From NCBI GenBank assembly GCA_934500855.1, contig CAKSUH010000003.1, forward strand, positions 1 through 23,182: DNA of 23,182 nucleotides, read 5' to 3'. Of this stretch, positions 13,625 through 21,347 are shown one piece after another. A program made the translations under genes and the position numbers. The notes under the pieces are model-generated. The model searched no databases, was not told the origin of the DNA, and saw only the letters and a program-made list of their open reading frames with translations. Numbering within the stretch: the stretch's first letter is position 1; each line of letters begins with the position of its first letter. The stretch is from an uncultured Eubacteriales bacterium. GTDB lineage: Bacteria > Bacillota > Clostridia > Oscillospirales > CAG-272.

Positions 13625-15169
13625 ATGAGCCGTACCGTACTGAATTTCGTCAACTTTATCCGCGGCTGTGAGCCGCGCCGCCCCAAAGATCTGCTTCTGC
13701 CGGTCAGAGAAGAAATCGCCGCCGACCGTAAAGCGGGAATCAAGCACACCTTTCTGCTTCAGTACGACGCGCTCCTGCGCAAGGATCTGGTTTCTGCGGT
13801 CTGCGAGGGCGCGGATGAAAACATGGAGCTCGGGCTGTGGTTCGAGATTGTCCGTCCGCTTGCCGAGCGGGTCGGGATCGCGTGGCGCGGCAGACCGGGT
13901 TACGACTGGGATTGGTATGTCAACCCCGGTTTTCTCGAAGCATACACGCAAAAGGAGCGCCGTCTGCTGATCGATGAAGCCTTCCGCCTGTTCCGCGAAA
14001 CCTTCGGCTATTATCCGACCGTTGCCGGTTCGTGGTTGCTGGATGCCTATTCCATGCAGTACATGAGCGAAAAATACGACATGGACGCGTTCTGCATCTG
14101 CCGCGAACAGCTTGCGGTGGACGCCTACACGCTCTGGGGCGGGTACTACAGCGGCGGGTACTATCCCTCCAAAAACAATATGCTCTGCCCTTCGCAGAGT
14201 GCCGACACCCGCATCGGAACGCCGGTTTTCCGAATGCTCGGCATTGATCCGATTTACGGCTATGACGAGAGCAAAAACAGCGAAAATCACCCCCGGCTGA
14301 ACGGTTGCTACACCATGGAGCCGTACTGGGACAGCGGAAAGAACCGCGCGGTGATGGAATGGTACTTCCGCGAATACTACGGGAACCCCTCCCTTGCCGG
14401 CAGTCACGCCACAACGGGACAGGAAAACAGCTTCGGCTGGGATGGCATTGCGGAAGGCTACCGCCTCCAACTGGAACTGGCGAAAAAATGGGAATCCGAG
14501 GGTAACCTGACCGTTGAAACCTTGGGAGAGACCGGCAGACGCTTCCGCGAGACCTACAGGGACACCCCGCCCTCTGCGCTTTCGGCACTGACCGATTGGT
14601 CGGAAAACGGCATTCGTTCGGTCTGGTTCAGCAGTCGGTACTGGCGCGGCAACCTGTTCCTGCGGGACGGCAGGCTGTTTTTCCGCGATCTGTTCGTTTT
14701 CGATGACCGTTTCAGGGAACGCTATCTGGAAACGCCCTGCGCCGATTGGAGCGCGACCTACGATAACCTGCCCGTGGTCGATCGCCGCCGTTGCATGACC
14801 GCAGAACGGAACTGCGCGTGGAGCTTTGCGGGAAAGGTAGCCGCAATCACGCTCTCCCAAAACGAAGCCGCCGATGAACTGACCGTGACCGTCACAAATG
14901 CCGATGGGACAGACTGGACGCTGACCATGACCGAGAACGGCTTTTCCGCCAAAAACGCACCGGAACTTACGGCGGAATTCGGATGCGGAGGCAATCCCGT
15001 CTCCGTCGGCGAAACCGAGCTGAAATTTTGCCATGAAGGCTTCCCCTATTCGGTTTCGGTTACCGAAGGCAGGATCACAAAGGCGGGTGAAGTTCTGTAC
15101 ATCCGACCGGATAACGGGAACCTGACCGTTCGGATGCGGCGTGAGGACAACGCCTGCGTGCAGAAGTAA
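13625..15169 (+). CDS. Uncharacterised 514-residue protein, probably carbohydrate-active
   Basis: I do not recognise a named family with certainty. The first 370 residues look like an alpha/beta barrel with regularly spaced strands and helices: RTVLNFVNFIRGCEPR, GIKHTFLLQYDALL, NMELGLWFEIV, TVAGSWLLDAYSMQYMSEKY, then an aromatic-rich substrate-like stretch TLWGGYYSGGYYPSKNNM. The pattern TFLLQYD and the overall order recall the NodB/GH57-like deacetylase or glycosidase barrels. The last part (about 400-514) is beta-rich (AITLSQNEAADELTVTVTN) and resembles an accessory sandwich domain. There is no signal peptide, so it is cytoplasmic. The ATG at 13625 has AGGAGG 8 bases before it; the frame is open further upstream but crosses the promoter. 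A strong terminator follows. The setting beside a rhamnosidase and a sugar-type oxidoreductase supports a sugar-processing role, which is inference. Confidence 0.7.
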   Translation: MSRTVLNFVNFIRGCEPRRPKDLLLPVREEIAADRKAGIKHTFLLQYDALLRKDLVSAVCEGADENMELGLWFEIVRPLAERVGIAWRGRPGYDWDWYVNPGFLEAYTQKERRLLIDEAFRLFRETFGYYPTVAGSWLLDAYSMQYMSEKYDMDAFCICREQLAVDAYTLWGGYYSGGYYPSKNNMLCPSQSADTRIGTPVFRMLGIDPIYGYDESKNSENHPRLNGCYTMEPYWDSGKNRAVMEWYFREYYGNPSLAGSHATTGQENSFGWDGIAEGYRLQLELAKKWESEGNLTVETLGETGRRFRETYRDTPPSALSALTDWSENGIRSVWFSSRYWRGNLFLRDGRLFFRDLFVFDDRFRERYLETPCADWSATYDNLPVVDRRRCMTAERNCAWSFAGKVAAITLSQNEAADELTVTVTNADGTDWTLTMTENGFSAKNAPELTAEFGCGGNPVSVGETELKFCHEGFPYSVSVTEGRITKAGEVLYIRPDNGNLTVRMRREDNACVQK

Positions 15170-15189
15170 CCGACATCGGACGGATGCAG

Positions 15190-15230
15190 AAAACCGGACC
15201 CGATTCTCACAAGGAATCGGGTCCGGTTTT
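15190..15230. terminator. Strong bidirectional terminator
   Basis: The arms at 15190-15206 and 15214-15230 are perfectly complementary over 17 bp with a 7-base loop. A-rich and T-rich ends serve both strands. It lies between the convergent 514-residue gene and the leucine-rich-repeat lipoprotein. Confidence 0.93.
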
Positions 15231-15245
15231 CCGTTTGATTCTGCT

Positions 15246-16070
15246 TTACTTCTTTGCGGTCAGCTTTGCGGCGTATTCCGCAGCCGCGCCGCTTGCATGG
15301 ATGTTGGCGGCAGTCAGCTTTTCCGCGCCGTAGAACGCAAGGTCCTCAGCGGGATCGGTATTCTTCAGCGTGGAAGGAAGCGTCAGCGCCGTAAGCGACT
15401 CCGCGCGCATAAAGCACTGCTCACCAAGCGTTTCCACGCCTTCCGCGAGTTTGATCTCGGTCAGCCCCGTGCACTCGAAGAACGCCGCAACGCCAAGCGT
15501 TTTTACGGTTCCGGGAACCGTCAGCGAGGTCAGCGAGGAGCATCCCCAGAAGCACCAGTCGGGAATCGCGGTCAGCTTGGTGTCCGCAATCGCGTCCACG
15601 CTCTTCAGCGCCCGACAGCCCTGGAACGCGCCCTCTCCGAGCTTGCTCAGCGAAGCGGGAAATGTCACCGTTTCCAGCTGTACGCACTTTGCAAACGCCA
15701 TCGGTCCGATTTCCTCCAAACCATCGGGGAGTTTCACGGACTTGAGATTGGACAGCGAGTAAAACGCCATTTTTTCAATGTTTGTCACCTTTTTGACCGT
15801 GCTGCCGTCCTGCGAGGTTACAACCGTTGCGGGAACCACCAGCTCGTGCGGCTGCTCGGGTCCCTGATAGCCGGTAATCCGAACCGAATCGCTGTCGATG
15901 GATTCAAAAAGCAGTTTTCCGCCGTTTTCGGTCATACAGGAGGTCAGACCGACCTCGTCCTCACGCCGATAATCGTCCAGATTGGTTGACGGTCCGTCCG
16001 ATTTGCACGCGGCAAAGGTGAAAAGGCTGCACGCGGCAATCCCCGCCGCCAGAATTTTTCTGAATTTCAT
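15246..16070 (-). CDS. BspA-type leucine-rich-repeat lipoprotein (274 aa)
   Basis: A surface lipoprotein: the signal ends in the lipobox FAAC (Cys22). After a linker and a small beta region come about five or six LRR_5 (BspA-like) repeats between residues 95 and 260. They have the hallmark pattern of a hydrophobic strand, a Pro-x-x-hydrophobic turn and a FxxC step: AFAKCVQLETVTFPASL, AFQGCRALKSV, CFWGCSSLTSLTVPGTV, AFFECTGLTEIKLAEGV. Members of this family act in adhesion or in binding host or other bacterial surfaces; many are of unknown function. It is monocistronic, with its own promoter (16123-16151), the ribosome binding site GGAAGGG, and terminators on both sides. The mature part is short for the family, so it is more likely a peripheral binder than a large adhesin. 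Confidence 0.9.
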   Translation of the reverse strand: MKFRKILAAGIAACSLFTFAACKSDGPSTNLDDYRREDEVGLTSCMTENGGKLLFESIDSDSVRITGYQGPEQPHELVVPATVVTSQDGSTVKKVTNIEKMAFYSLSNLKSVKLPDGLEEIGPMAFAKCVQLETVTFPASLSKLGEGAFQGCRALKSVDAIADTKLTAIPDWCFWGCSSLTSLTVPGTVKTLGVAAFFECTGLTEIKLAEGVETLGEQCFMRAESLTALTLPSTLKNTDPAEDLAFYGAEKLTAANIHASGAAAEYAAKLTAKK

Positions 16071-16122
16071 GATTCCATTCCCTTCCTGTTTTACGCGGAG
16101 CGTTCCCCCGCACTCTTTTTTT

Positions 16123-16151
16123 ATTATACAGGAAAACCGTCAAAAAGTCAA
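16123..16151 (-). promoter_or_regulatory. Promoter of the leucine-rich-repeat lipoprotein, with overlapping palindrome
   Basis: On the minus strand TTGACT (16151-16146), a 17-base spacer and TATAAT (16128-16123). The -35 box and most of the spacer lie inside an inverted repeat, GGAAAACC (16131-16138) and GGTTTTCC (16154-16161). This could be a repressor operator or a weak terminator of the upstream gene. Confidence 0.85.
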
Positions 16152-16181
16152 TAGGTTTTCCGCCTCTTTTTGTAAAATTTC

Positions 16182-16204
16182 ATCCGCTCGGGCAACCTGC
16201 GGAT
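16182..16204 (-). terminator. Weak candidate terminator after ylmH
   Basis: On the minus strand ATCCGC (16204-16199) pairs with GCGGAT (16187-16182), followed by GAAATTTTAC. It begins 2 bases past the ylmH stop. The short stem and imperfect T tract make the call tentative. Confidence 0.4.
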
Positions 16205-16205
16205 T

Positions 16206-17036
16206 TCAGACAAAGCGTTCGGCGCGCAACCGGAGCCTCCCCTTCCGCGTTTCCCCCTCAAACGGGAGCAATCGGAACTTTCCGATCCCCCGAATCGAGA
16301 GACAAAGCGGCGGATCGAGCGGTCGGTCCGCACGCATGGCGGGCAGGTAATTCACCTCCACCAAGCCGCTTTCGATCGCCTCCCGCGCCGCTTCGCGCGA
16401 CTTTCCCATCAATGCCGCAACCACGCAGTCCAACCGCGCCGAGGCAACCGTATCGGTCACGGGGACCGTTCGTCTGCCGTCGGTAAACGGCTCGTCCGAT
16501 GACTGCACCCGACACCGCACCCGATCGTTCGCAATCCGTTCCAGCGCGGAAAACAGGAAGTCCCGGATCTTCGCCGTGCAGAACACCACCGCCTCATGCG
16601 GGTTCTGAACCGCAATGTCGCCCAGCGCGTCACGCTCCAGTCCAAGCCCCAACAGGGACCCAAGGTAATCGCGGTGCGAAAGTTCCCGAAAGCCGCTCCC
16701 GGTAATGCGGACCGCCGCCACTGCGCCCGTCACCGTCTCATCGTCCGCAAGCATTGCGGCGGGGTCGGTTCCCCGGGGCGGAAGCAACTCCGGGAAGGAC
16801 AACAGGTATTCCGGCAACAGATACAGCCGTCTGCGCTCCGCTTCGGGATACCCGCCCCAGAGCCGCAGTTGTTCCTTCATGCCGCGCAACGCGAAAAAGC
16901 GCTCCGCCACCGCGCACTCCGCAGGAGTGAGAAAGGGGCTGAGCGCCGTTTCTCCGCGTTCCGCAAGACGGATCATGTCCTCCAGCCTTGCTTCAAACAA
17001 TGCGGCTTCAGCCGCTTCTCTGTTCTGTCCCGCCAT
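16206..17036 (-). CDS. ylmH: YlmH-like S4-domain RNA-binding protein (276 aa)
   Basis: The C-terminal S4 RNA-binding domain (about residues 190-255) is clear: ASARLDCVVAALMGKSREAA, then IESGLVEVNYLPA, then LSIRGIGKFRLLPF. The middle part carries the YlmH-type block DYLGSLLGLGLERDALGDI. In Firmicutes this protein sits in the division cluster; homologues bind ribosomes and have been linked to rescue of stalled nascent chains and to septum-associated functions. The ATG at 17036 overlaps the yggT stop by one base (TGATG), which argues for translational coupling; a GTG one codon earlier is possible but less likely. It is the last gene of the cluster. The divIVA gene that often follows in Firmicutes is absent here; a lipoprotein gene follows instead. 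Confidence 0.9.
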   Translation of the reverse strand: MAGQNREAAEAALFEARLEDMIRLAERGETALSPFLTPAECAVAERFFALRGMKEQLRLWGGYPEAERRRLYLLPEYLLSFPELLPPRGTDPAAMLADDETVTGAVAAVRITGSGFRELSHRDYLGSLLGLGLERDALGDIAVQNPHEAVVFCTAKIRDFLFSALERIANDRVRCRVQSSDEPFTDGRRTVPVTDTVASARLDCVVAALMGKSREAAREAIESGLVEVNYLPAMRADRPLDPPLCLSIRGIGKFRLLPFEGETRKGRLRLRAERFV

Positions 17037-17311
17037 CACAGGATCCGAATAATCGTCTGTAACAGACTCAACAGCAAAATGGTGATGAGGAACGGAATAT
17101 CCAACGGTGTGGACTGAAACCAGTTTTTCTTATAGCAAAGCGAACGCACCGGAAGGATCATCGGTTCCGTCACCAGAAACAGAAATGTTGAAAACCGCCC
17201 CGACCGTTCGGGGTCGAACCACGAAAAGATCGCGCGGAGCAGGAACGCCACATCCACCACATCGATCAGGAGAAGCAGCGTCCGCCGCAAGATATAAACC
17301 GCTAATTCCAT
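17036..17311 (-). CDS. yggT: YggT-family small membrane protein (91 aa)
   Basis: A small integral membrane protein with two hydrophobic segments (about residues 5-28 and 70-91). Between them lies the family block AIFSWFDPERSGRFSTFLF and EPMILPVRSL, the conserved Pro/Arg turn of YggT (YlmG). In Gram-positives it lies next to sepF and is linked to division or envelope homeostasis; the molecular role is not settled. AAAGGAT lies ahead of the ATG at 17311. The gene overlaps ylmH downstream and follows sepF by 45 bases. Confidence 0.92.
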   Translation of the reverse strand: MELAVYILRRTLLLLIDVVDVAFLLRAIFSWFDPERSGRFSTFLFLVTEPMILPVRSLCYKKNWFQSTPLDIPFLITILLLSLLQTIIRIL

Positions 17312-17356
17312 TCTATCCTTTCAGAAAAAGAGCAACGCCTTTCCCCACTCGGGCAT

Positions 17357-17908
17357 TTACTGTTCTTCTACATCCTCGATTTCGCCGTAGCCGTTCTCGT
17401 CCTCGGAAACAGGCTCGGGACGGGGTGCGCGTCTGGGCGCTTCTCTGCGTGCGGGGGGTGCCGCGGGAGCATCATCCCCCGCCATATCCTGTGCCAATCC
17501 CGTGATGTCCACGCCGGAGGGCGAAACCACGATGGTGTTCTTGTTGGTCTTGATCATCTCGCCGCCGAGCACATAGACCACACCCGCAAGGAAGTTGACC
17601 AGGCGATGTGCGGGTTCCTTTTCCAGTCTGCTGATGTCAAGCAGAACGATACAGCCCTCTTTGAGCTTATCCGCAATCTTGGTTGCCTCGGCATGGCTCT
17701 TTGGCTGCATCAGCTTCAGCGCCACCTTCTCGGGCGATGCGGGCTCGGGCGCGCGCGGAGCCGTAACCGACCCCATCGCGGGTGCGGGACGCTCCTCTGT
17801 CGCGGACAAATCGGATTGCAGATCTTCATCAACATACAGGTCGTTGAACTCGTCGTCTTCGTCCTCGACCGCGTTGTTGTCTCTGATAAATTTCTTCAAA
17901 AGGTTCAT
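17357..17908 (-). CDS. sepF: Cell division protein SepF (183 aa)
   Basis: SepF polymerises into rings that bundle and tether FtsZ at the septum. The chain opens with the membrane-binding amphipathic helix MNLLKKFIRD, followed by an acidic, low-complexity linker (about residues 14-58). The SepF core (about 59-138) has VALKLMQPKSHAEATKIAD, GCIVLLDISRLEKEPAHRLV, NFLAGVVYVLGGEM and NTIVVSPSGVDI, all family signatures. A tail of about 40 residues, first Arg/Pro/Ala-rich (PPARREAPRRAPRPEP) then acidic, goes beyond the usual C-terminus; its role is unknown. GGGAGGAT lies before the ATG. It is part of the cluster with yggS upstream (39-base gap) and yggT downstream. Confidence 0.96.
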   Translation of the reverse strand: MNLLKKFIRDNNAVEDEDDEFNDLYVDEDLQSDLSATEERPAPAMGSVTAPRAPEPASPEKVALKLMQPKSHAEATKIADKLKEGCIVLLDISRLEKEPAHRLVNFLAGVVYVLGGEMIKTNKNTIVVSPSGVDITGLAQDMAGDDAPAAPPARREAPRRAPRPEPVSEDENGYGEIEDVEEQ

Positions 17909-17947
17909 TTGATTATCCTCCCATTCCGTAAATTCGGGTTTCGTCGT

Positions 17948-18661
17948 TTATGCTTCCGGGGGTGCGACCAGTCTGCGCCCGACGCGCACAAAGTCCGCTC
18001 CCTCCTCAATTGCAATCGGAAAACTCGCCGACATTCCCATTGAAAAAATCGGCTTACCTATATTATGCAGTTTTTTTGTCCAAATGTCAAGACCTATTTT
18101 GTAAGTTTCCCGAAAATATTTGCGATAATCCTCAATTTTTTCGCATTTCGGCGCCATCGTCATGAATCCGCGCAGATTCAGGTGCGGCAAACCGGCAATT
18201 TCCTCACAGAGCGCCTCCGCGCAGGACGGCGCCACGCCGCTCTTGCCCGCCTCGTTTCCGCTGTTGATTTCCACCAGAACATCCATGCGCCGCCCGCGCT
18301 TTTCCATCTGCCGCTCGATCTCCTCTGCCAGCGGGAGCGAATCCACCGAGTGGATCATCACCGCACGGTCGACAAGGTATTTGACCTTGTTTTTCTGCAG
18401 GGTCCCGATAAAATGGAACCGTGCGCCCTGCATGCCCATTGCTTCCAGTGCCTGCGCGTGCTCGATCAGCTGTTGGACACGGTTCTCCCCGAGGTCACAC
18501 ACACCAAGCCTTACCAACTCCGCGATATGCGCCGCGTCGGTGTATTTGACCGCCGCGATCAGCGTGGTCTTTCCCACTCTGCCGGCGCGTTTTTCCGCCG
18601 CAAGGATTTCCTCCCGCACCTTTTCGAGATTGCCCGCAAGATATGCCATGTCACCGCTCAT
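17948..18661 (-). CDS. yggS: YggS/PLPBP-family pyridoxal phosphate homeostasis protein (237 aa)
   Basis: A PLP-binding protein without known enzyme activity that balances vitamin B6 and amino-acid pools. The fold type III barrel is visible: TLIAAVKYTDAAHIAELV with the PLP-binding Lys, DLGENRVQQLIEHAQAL, RFHFIGTLQKNKVKYLV, VLVEINSGNEAGKSGV, LNLRGFMTMAP, and the phosphate-binding end MGMSASFPIAIEEGADFVRVG. The family usually reads MGMSxDxxxAI at that point; here it is SASF. The ATG at 18661 shares ATGA with the stop of the upstream gene, so translation is likely coupled; the Met four codons later is a weaker candidate. Its place in a division cluster next to sepF is normal for Firmicutes. Confidence 0.95.
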   Translation of the reverse strand: MSGDMAYLAGNLEKVREEILAAEKRAGRVGKTTLIAAVKYTDAAHIAELVRLGVCDLGENRVQQLIEHAQALEAMGMQGARFHFIGTLQKNKVKYLVDRAVMIHSVDSLPLAEEIERQMEKRGRRMDVLVEINSGNEAGKSGVAPSCAEALCEEIAGLPHLNLRGFMTMAPKCEKIEDYRKYFRETYKIGLDIWTKKLHNIGKPIFSMGMSASFPIAIEEGADFVRVGRRLVAPPEA

Positions 18662-19917
18662 TGTCTGTACACCTTTCCGTCGTAAAGATTCTTTCCCGAA
18701 AGCACCATCAGGTCATTGAGCTTCACATACGGGATGTTGTTATCGGGGTCCGGGTCCTCGCAAAGTGCCAGCAGATACCCTTCGCGTTCCACTGCGGTCG
18801 CAATGCGCCGAAAGACCACCGTTCCGCTGTCAAACACATACACCCCCGTCGCTCCGCCGAGCGTCACCACCGCCTGTTCGGGGATATACAGACCGTTGCT
18901 TTCCCCCGTTGTCAGTTCCACCGTCTGACAGCGTCGGAAGGAAAAGCCGGCAGGCGTGACATCCGAACGCAGGATCACGAGCACGGTCCCGCTGCCTGCA
19001 TCGCGCAGGTCCGTGCAGACCAGGTTCAGCTCGCGGTTTTGGTTTTCGGGAAACCGCACCGTATAGGTCGTATCAACCTCCAGCGCGCCGCCCATCTCCG
19101 CAGGTAGCGTCAGTGCCAGATACCATCTGTAATCGTAGCAGATCTTTCCCGCCACAAAGGAATCCCTCACGGGCGGTTCGGCGTTCCGCAGCTCGGCAAA
19201 GCCCTCCCCCGTCAGCGTCTCCAATGCCGTCACGCTGAAGCGCTCCTCCAGCCCGTCCACCGTCTCGCGCGCATAATAGTAGCCCGAGGCGCTGTCGTTC
19301 CACACAGTCCTGCTTTCGCCCGTCAGCATCCCGTCCCGCTCGGCTGTCATCTGCTCCAGCGCCGTTCGGATGCCGTCCTCCGTGGAGAGAAGGGAGCCGT
19401 AACGGTTCAGCGCCACCAGCATTTCGTCCTCCGCGTCTCCCACACCGACCCAATTGCCCGAGCGGATCTCCGCACGGATATCCGACAGGCGGGTCATGGC
19501 ATCGCTGCGGTATCCCGCCGCATCCGAGAGCTTGCTTCCCGTTGGCAAAAGGCTTTTCTGCAACAGGCTGATCTGACGGTTCAGCGCATCCAGCTTCCGC
19601 TGTGCGCCGGTCAGGTCCTCCGCATCGGACGGATACCAGACCCGAAACAGCTCGGTATTGCGCCCGACCTTTGTCCCGCTTGTTGCGGTTGTGTTGACCA
19701 GTCCCTCACGCGGGACGGTCAGCAGCGTTTCGTCGCGAAACAGCCATCCCTCGCCCGTAACCAGCGCGGTATCCGTGACCTTTCGCACGGGGGTCGTCTG
19801 CAGGCTTCCTGCCGACCCGCCGACCGCGTGGTAGACGGTATAAACAATCAGACAGAACAGCAGGACCGTCAGTCCGATTCTGCCTGCGTGCGCTTTGAGA
19901 TACCGCATACGATTCAT
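18658..19917 (-). CDS. HlyD/membrane-fusion-like protein heading the division cluster (419 aa)
   Basis: A membrane-anchored extracytoplasmic protein. A short basic N-terminus is followed by one transmembrane segment (about residues 14-33, LTVLLFCLIVYTVYHAV). The outer part begins with a biotinyl-lipoyl-like half (TALVTGEGWLFRDETLLTV), then about 100 helical residues that can form a coiled coil (DLTGAQRKLDALNRQISLLQ), then the returning beta domain (VTLGGATGVYVFDSGTVVFR, with a likely RND-type MFP end). The usual partners (ABC transporter, RND pump) are absent. Similar proteins next to yggS-sepF are familiar from Clostridia and probably have an envelope or division role, which is inference. 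The ATG at 19917 is chosen because AAAGGAG lies 8 bases before it; earlier in-frame Met codons lie in or next to the repeat at 19948-20254. It overlaps yggS by 4 bases. Confidence 0.8.
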   Translation of the reverse strand: MNRMRYLKAHAGRIGLTVLLFCLIVYTVYHAVGGSAGSLQTTPVRKVTDTALVTGEGWLFRDETLLTVPREGLVNTTATSGTKVGRNTELFRVWYPSDAEDLTGAQRKLDALNRQISLLQKSLLPTGSKLSDAAGYRSDAMTRLSDIRAEIRSGNWVGVGDAEDEMLVALNRYGSLLSTEDGIRTALEQMTAERDGMLTGESRTVWNDSASGYYYARETVDGLEERFSVTALETLTGEGFAELRNAEPPVRDSFVAGKICYDYRWYLALTLPAEMGGALEVDTTYTVRFPENQNRELNLVCTDLRDAGSGTVLVILRSDVTPAGFSFRRCQTVELTTGESNGLYIPEQAVVTLGGATGVYVFDSGTVVFRRIATAVEREGYLLALCEDPDPDNNIPYVKLNDLMVLSGKNLYDGKVYRQ

Positions 19918-19947
19918 TTTACGAGCTCCTTTCATGGGGATTAAGAA

Positions 19948-20254
19948 CAAGACCTTGGGACTCTGTCCCAAAATCTGCTTAGGGGACTTCTTAAGGTAGA
20001 AGTAACGCTTCGCTACCGGCGGCTGCTTTACAACCGCCACCCCTAAGAACCTTCAAGACCTTCAACTAAGGGGATTTTTGATTCTGTCCTTATGTTGTCC
20101 GGATTCCGGTGTAGCCATTTGCCGTGCTACATCAGAATCTGTACAACGGAAAAGATAGACCCATAAATCCAATTGGGTTAAAATTCTTGAAAGTCTTGAA
20201 AACTTCTTCTAAGAAGTTTTCAAGCAGGGTTTGGGACAGCGTCCCAAGGTCTTG
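19948..20254. repeat. MITE-like structured repeat of about 307 bp
   Basis: The ends form imperfect terminal inverted repeats: 19948-19980 matches the reverse complement of 20222-20254 at 30 of 33 positions. Each end is itself a palindrome around TTGGGAC...GTCCCAA. The interior holds nested hairpins: CTTAGGGG/CCCCTAAG (19978-19985 and 20040-20047), GGCGG/CCGCC (20018-20022 and 20034-20038), GATTCTG/CAGAATC (20080-20086 and 20133-20139) enclosing GTAGC/GCTAC, and a 14-bp hairpin at 20195-20224. No open frame with a ribosome binding site and no transposase is inside. The element fills nearly all of the gap between miaA and the membrane-fusion-like gene and ends just before the latter's ribosome binding site. 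I think it is a mobile or interspersed element; copy number must be checked. Confidence 0.75.
20195..20224. terminator. 14-bp hairpin within the repeat, possible miaA terminator
   Basis: CTTGAAAACTTCTT (20195-20208) and its reverse complement (20211-20224) form a 14-bp perfect stem with a 2-base loop. It lies 40-69 bases past the miaA stop. No clean T run follows, but the A/T-rich lower stem could act as one. Confidence 0.55.
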
Positions 20255-20263
20255 ACCTTGACC

Positions 20264-21190
20264 TTAAACTTCCACCCACTTCACATAATCCTTCGCGCCG
20301 AACCAGGTCATCTGGCGCTTCGCGTAATGGCGCGTTGCAAGCCGAAGGCGTTCCACCGCCTCGGTCAAAGGCTCTTCGCCGCGCAGATACGATAGCAGCT
20401 CCTTGTAGCCGATCGCCTGCGCCGCCGTTGCGTTGGCATCAAATACACCCTCGGAAAGAAGCCGACGCGTCTCGTCAAGTAACCCTGCAGAGAGCATTTG
20501 ATCCACCCGCGCGTCAATCCTGCGGTTCAGTTCCGCGCGCTCCCGCGAAAGCCCGATAACGAATGGGCAAAGCGATGGGTCCGGCGCCGCATTTTCGCGG
20601 TCTACCTCGGTCTTGGTTCGCCCTGTCACGCGAAAGATTTCCAGTGCCCGTATCACACGGGGAATGTTGTTCTCAAGGATCGCCGCCGCACTCACGGGGT
20701 CGATCTCCGCCAACATCGCATGAAGTGCCGCATTGCCGTGCGCCGCACGGTACGCCTCCAGTTCGGCGCGAACCGCAGGATCCGCAGTCGCACCCGCGTC
20801 GTTCCCACCCCGCAGAAGCCTGTCCAGATATAACCCCGTCCCGCCGCAAAGAATCGGCAGTTTTGCGCGCGCGTGAATGTCGGAAATCGCCTCACGCGCC
20901 GCCGTGACATACTCCGCGCAGGAATACGGCACCTTGGGGTCCACAATGTCAATCATGTGGTGCGGAATGCCGCCCATTTCTTCCCTTGTCGGCTTCGCAG
21001 TTCCGATGTCCATGCGGCGGTAAACCTGCATGGAGTCGCAGGAAATCACCTCGCCTCCCATCCGTTGCGCCAGTTCAACCGCAAGACGGCTCTTCCCGCT
21101 CGCCGTGGGTCCCACAACGCAGAAAAGCGGAATGCGATCCGCCGCCTGCGCAAATGCTTCCCGCGCCTGTGCTATCATCTTTTCCGTCAT
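20264..21190 (-). CDS. miaA: tRNA dimethylallyltransferase MiaA (308 aa)
   Basis: Adds a dimethylallyl group to A37 of tRNAs that read codons starting with U, the first step of ms2i6A. The N-terminal P-loop is [16 protein letters not shown] (about residues 27-42). [17 protein letters not shown] gives the catalytic and tRNA-contacting Asp and Thr, followed by [10 protein letters not shown] and [15 protein letters not shown]. The C-terminal part has [12 protein letters not shown], the insertion domain and [12 protein letters not shown], ending [15 protein letters not shown]. The length is normal. The ATG at 21190 is preceded by AAGGAGGGG; the frame is open for 70 more codons, but that extension runs through the promoter at 21236-21264 and into the rplA terminator, so it is not coding. 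The gene has its own promoter and lies after rplA with a terminator between. Confidence 0.97.
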   Translation of the reverse strand: MTEKMIAQAREAFAQAADRIPLFCVVGPTASGKSRLAVELAQRMGGEVISCDSMQVYRRMDIGTAKPTREEMGGIPHHMIDIVDPKVPYSCAEYVTAAREAISDIHARAKLPILCGGTGLYLDRLLRGGNDAGATADPAVRAELEAYRAAHGNAALHAMLAEIDPVSAAAILENNIPRVIRALEIFRVTGRTKTEVDRENAAPDPSLCPFVIGLSRERAELNRRIDARVDQMLSAGLLDETRRLLSEGVFDANATAAQAIGYKELLSYLRGEEPLTEAVERLRLATRHYAKRQMTWFGAKDYVKWVEV

Positions 21191-21235
21191 TCCGCCCCTC
21201 CTTCCGCATCCGAAATCTTTGCGCTCTATTACTTT

Positions 21236-21264
21236 ATTATACACCCTTTCGGCGTTCTTGTCAA
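21236..21264 (-). promoter_or_regulatory. Sigma-A promoter of miaA
   Basis: On the minus strand TTGACA (21264-21259), a 17-base spacer and TATAAT (21241-21236), all consensus. The start site falls near 21229, giving a leader of about 40 nt. Confidence 0.93.
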
Positions 21265-21300
21265 GATTTTTCCGGAATTGCACGGCGGGGCTATAGAATA

Positions 21301-21331
21301 ATCCCCCTCGGAGACGCGCTCCGAGGGGGAT
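21301..21331 (-). terminator. Terminator of the rplK-rplA operon
   Basis: ATCCCCCTCGGAG (21301-21313) and its reverse complement (21319-21331) form a 13-bp GC-rich stem. On the minus strand TATTCTAT follows. It begins 16 bases past the rplA stop and upstream of the miaA promoter. Confidence 0.92.
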
Positions 21332-21347
21332 GCCTATACAGAACTTA

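Noticed and set aside
13433..15034. 533-codon open frame on the minus strand
   Set aside because: It is antisense to the 514-residue gene. It runs through the promoter region at its C-terminal end and has no start signal.
19948..20254. Insertion sequence with a transposase
   Set aside because: No transposase frame exists inside; the element is too short and only has structured ends, so I called it MITE-like.
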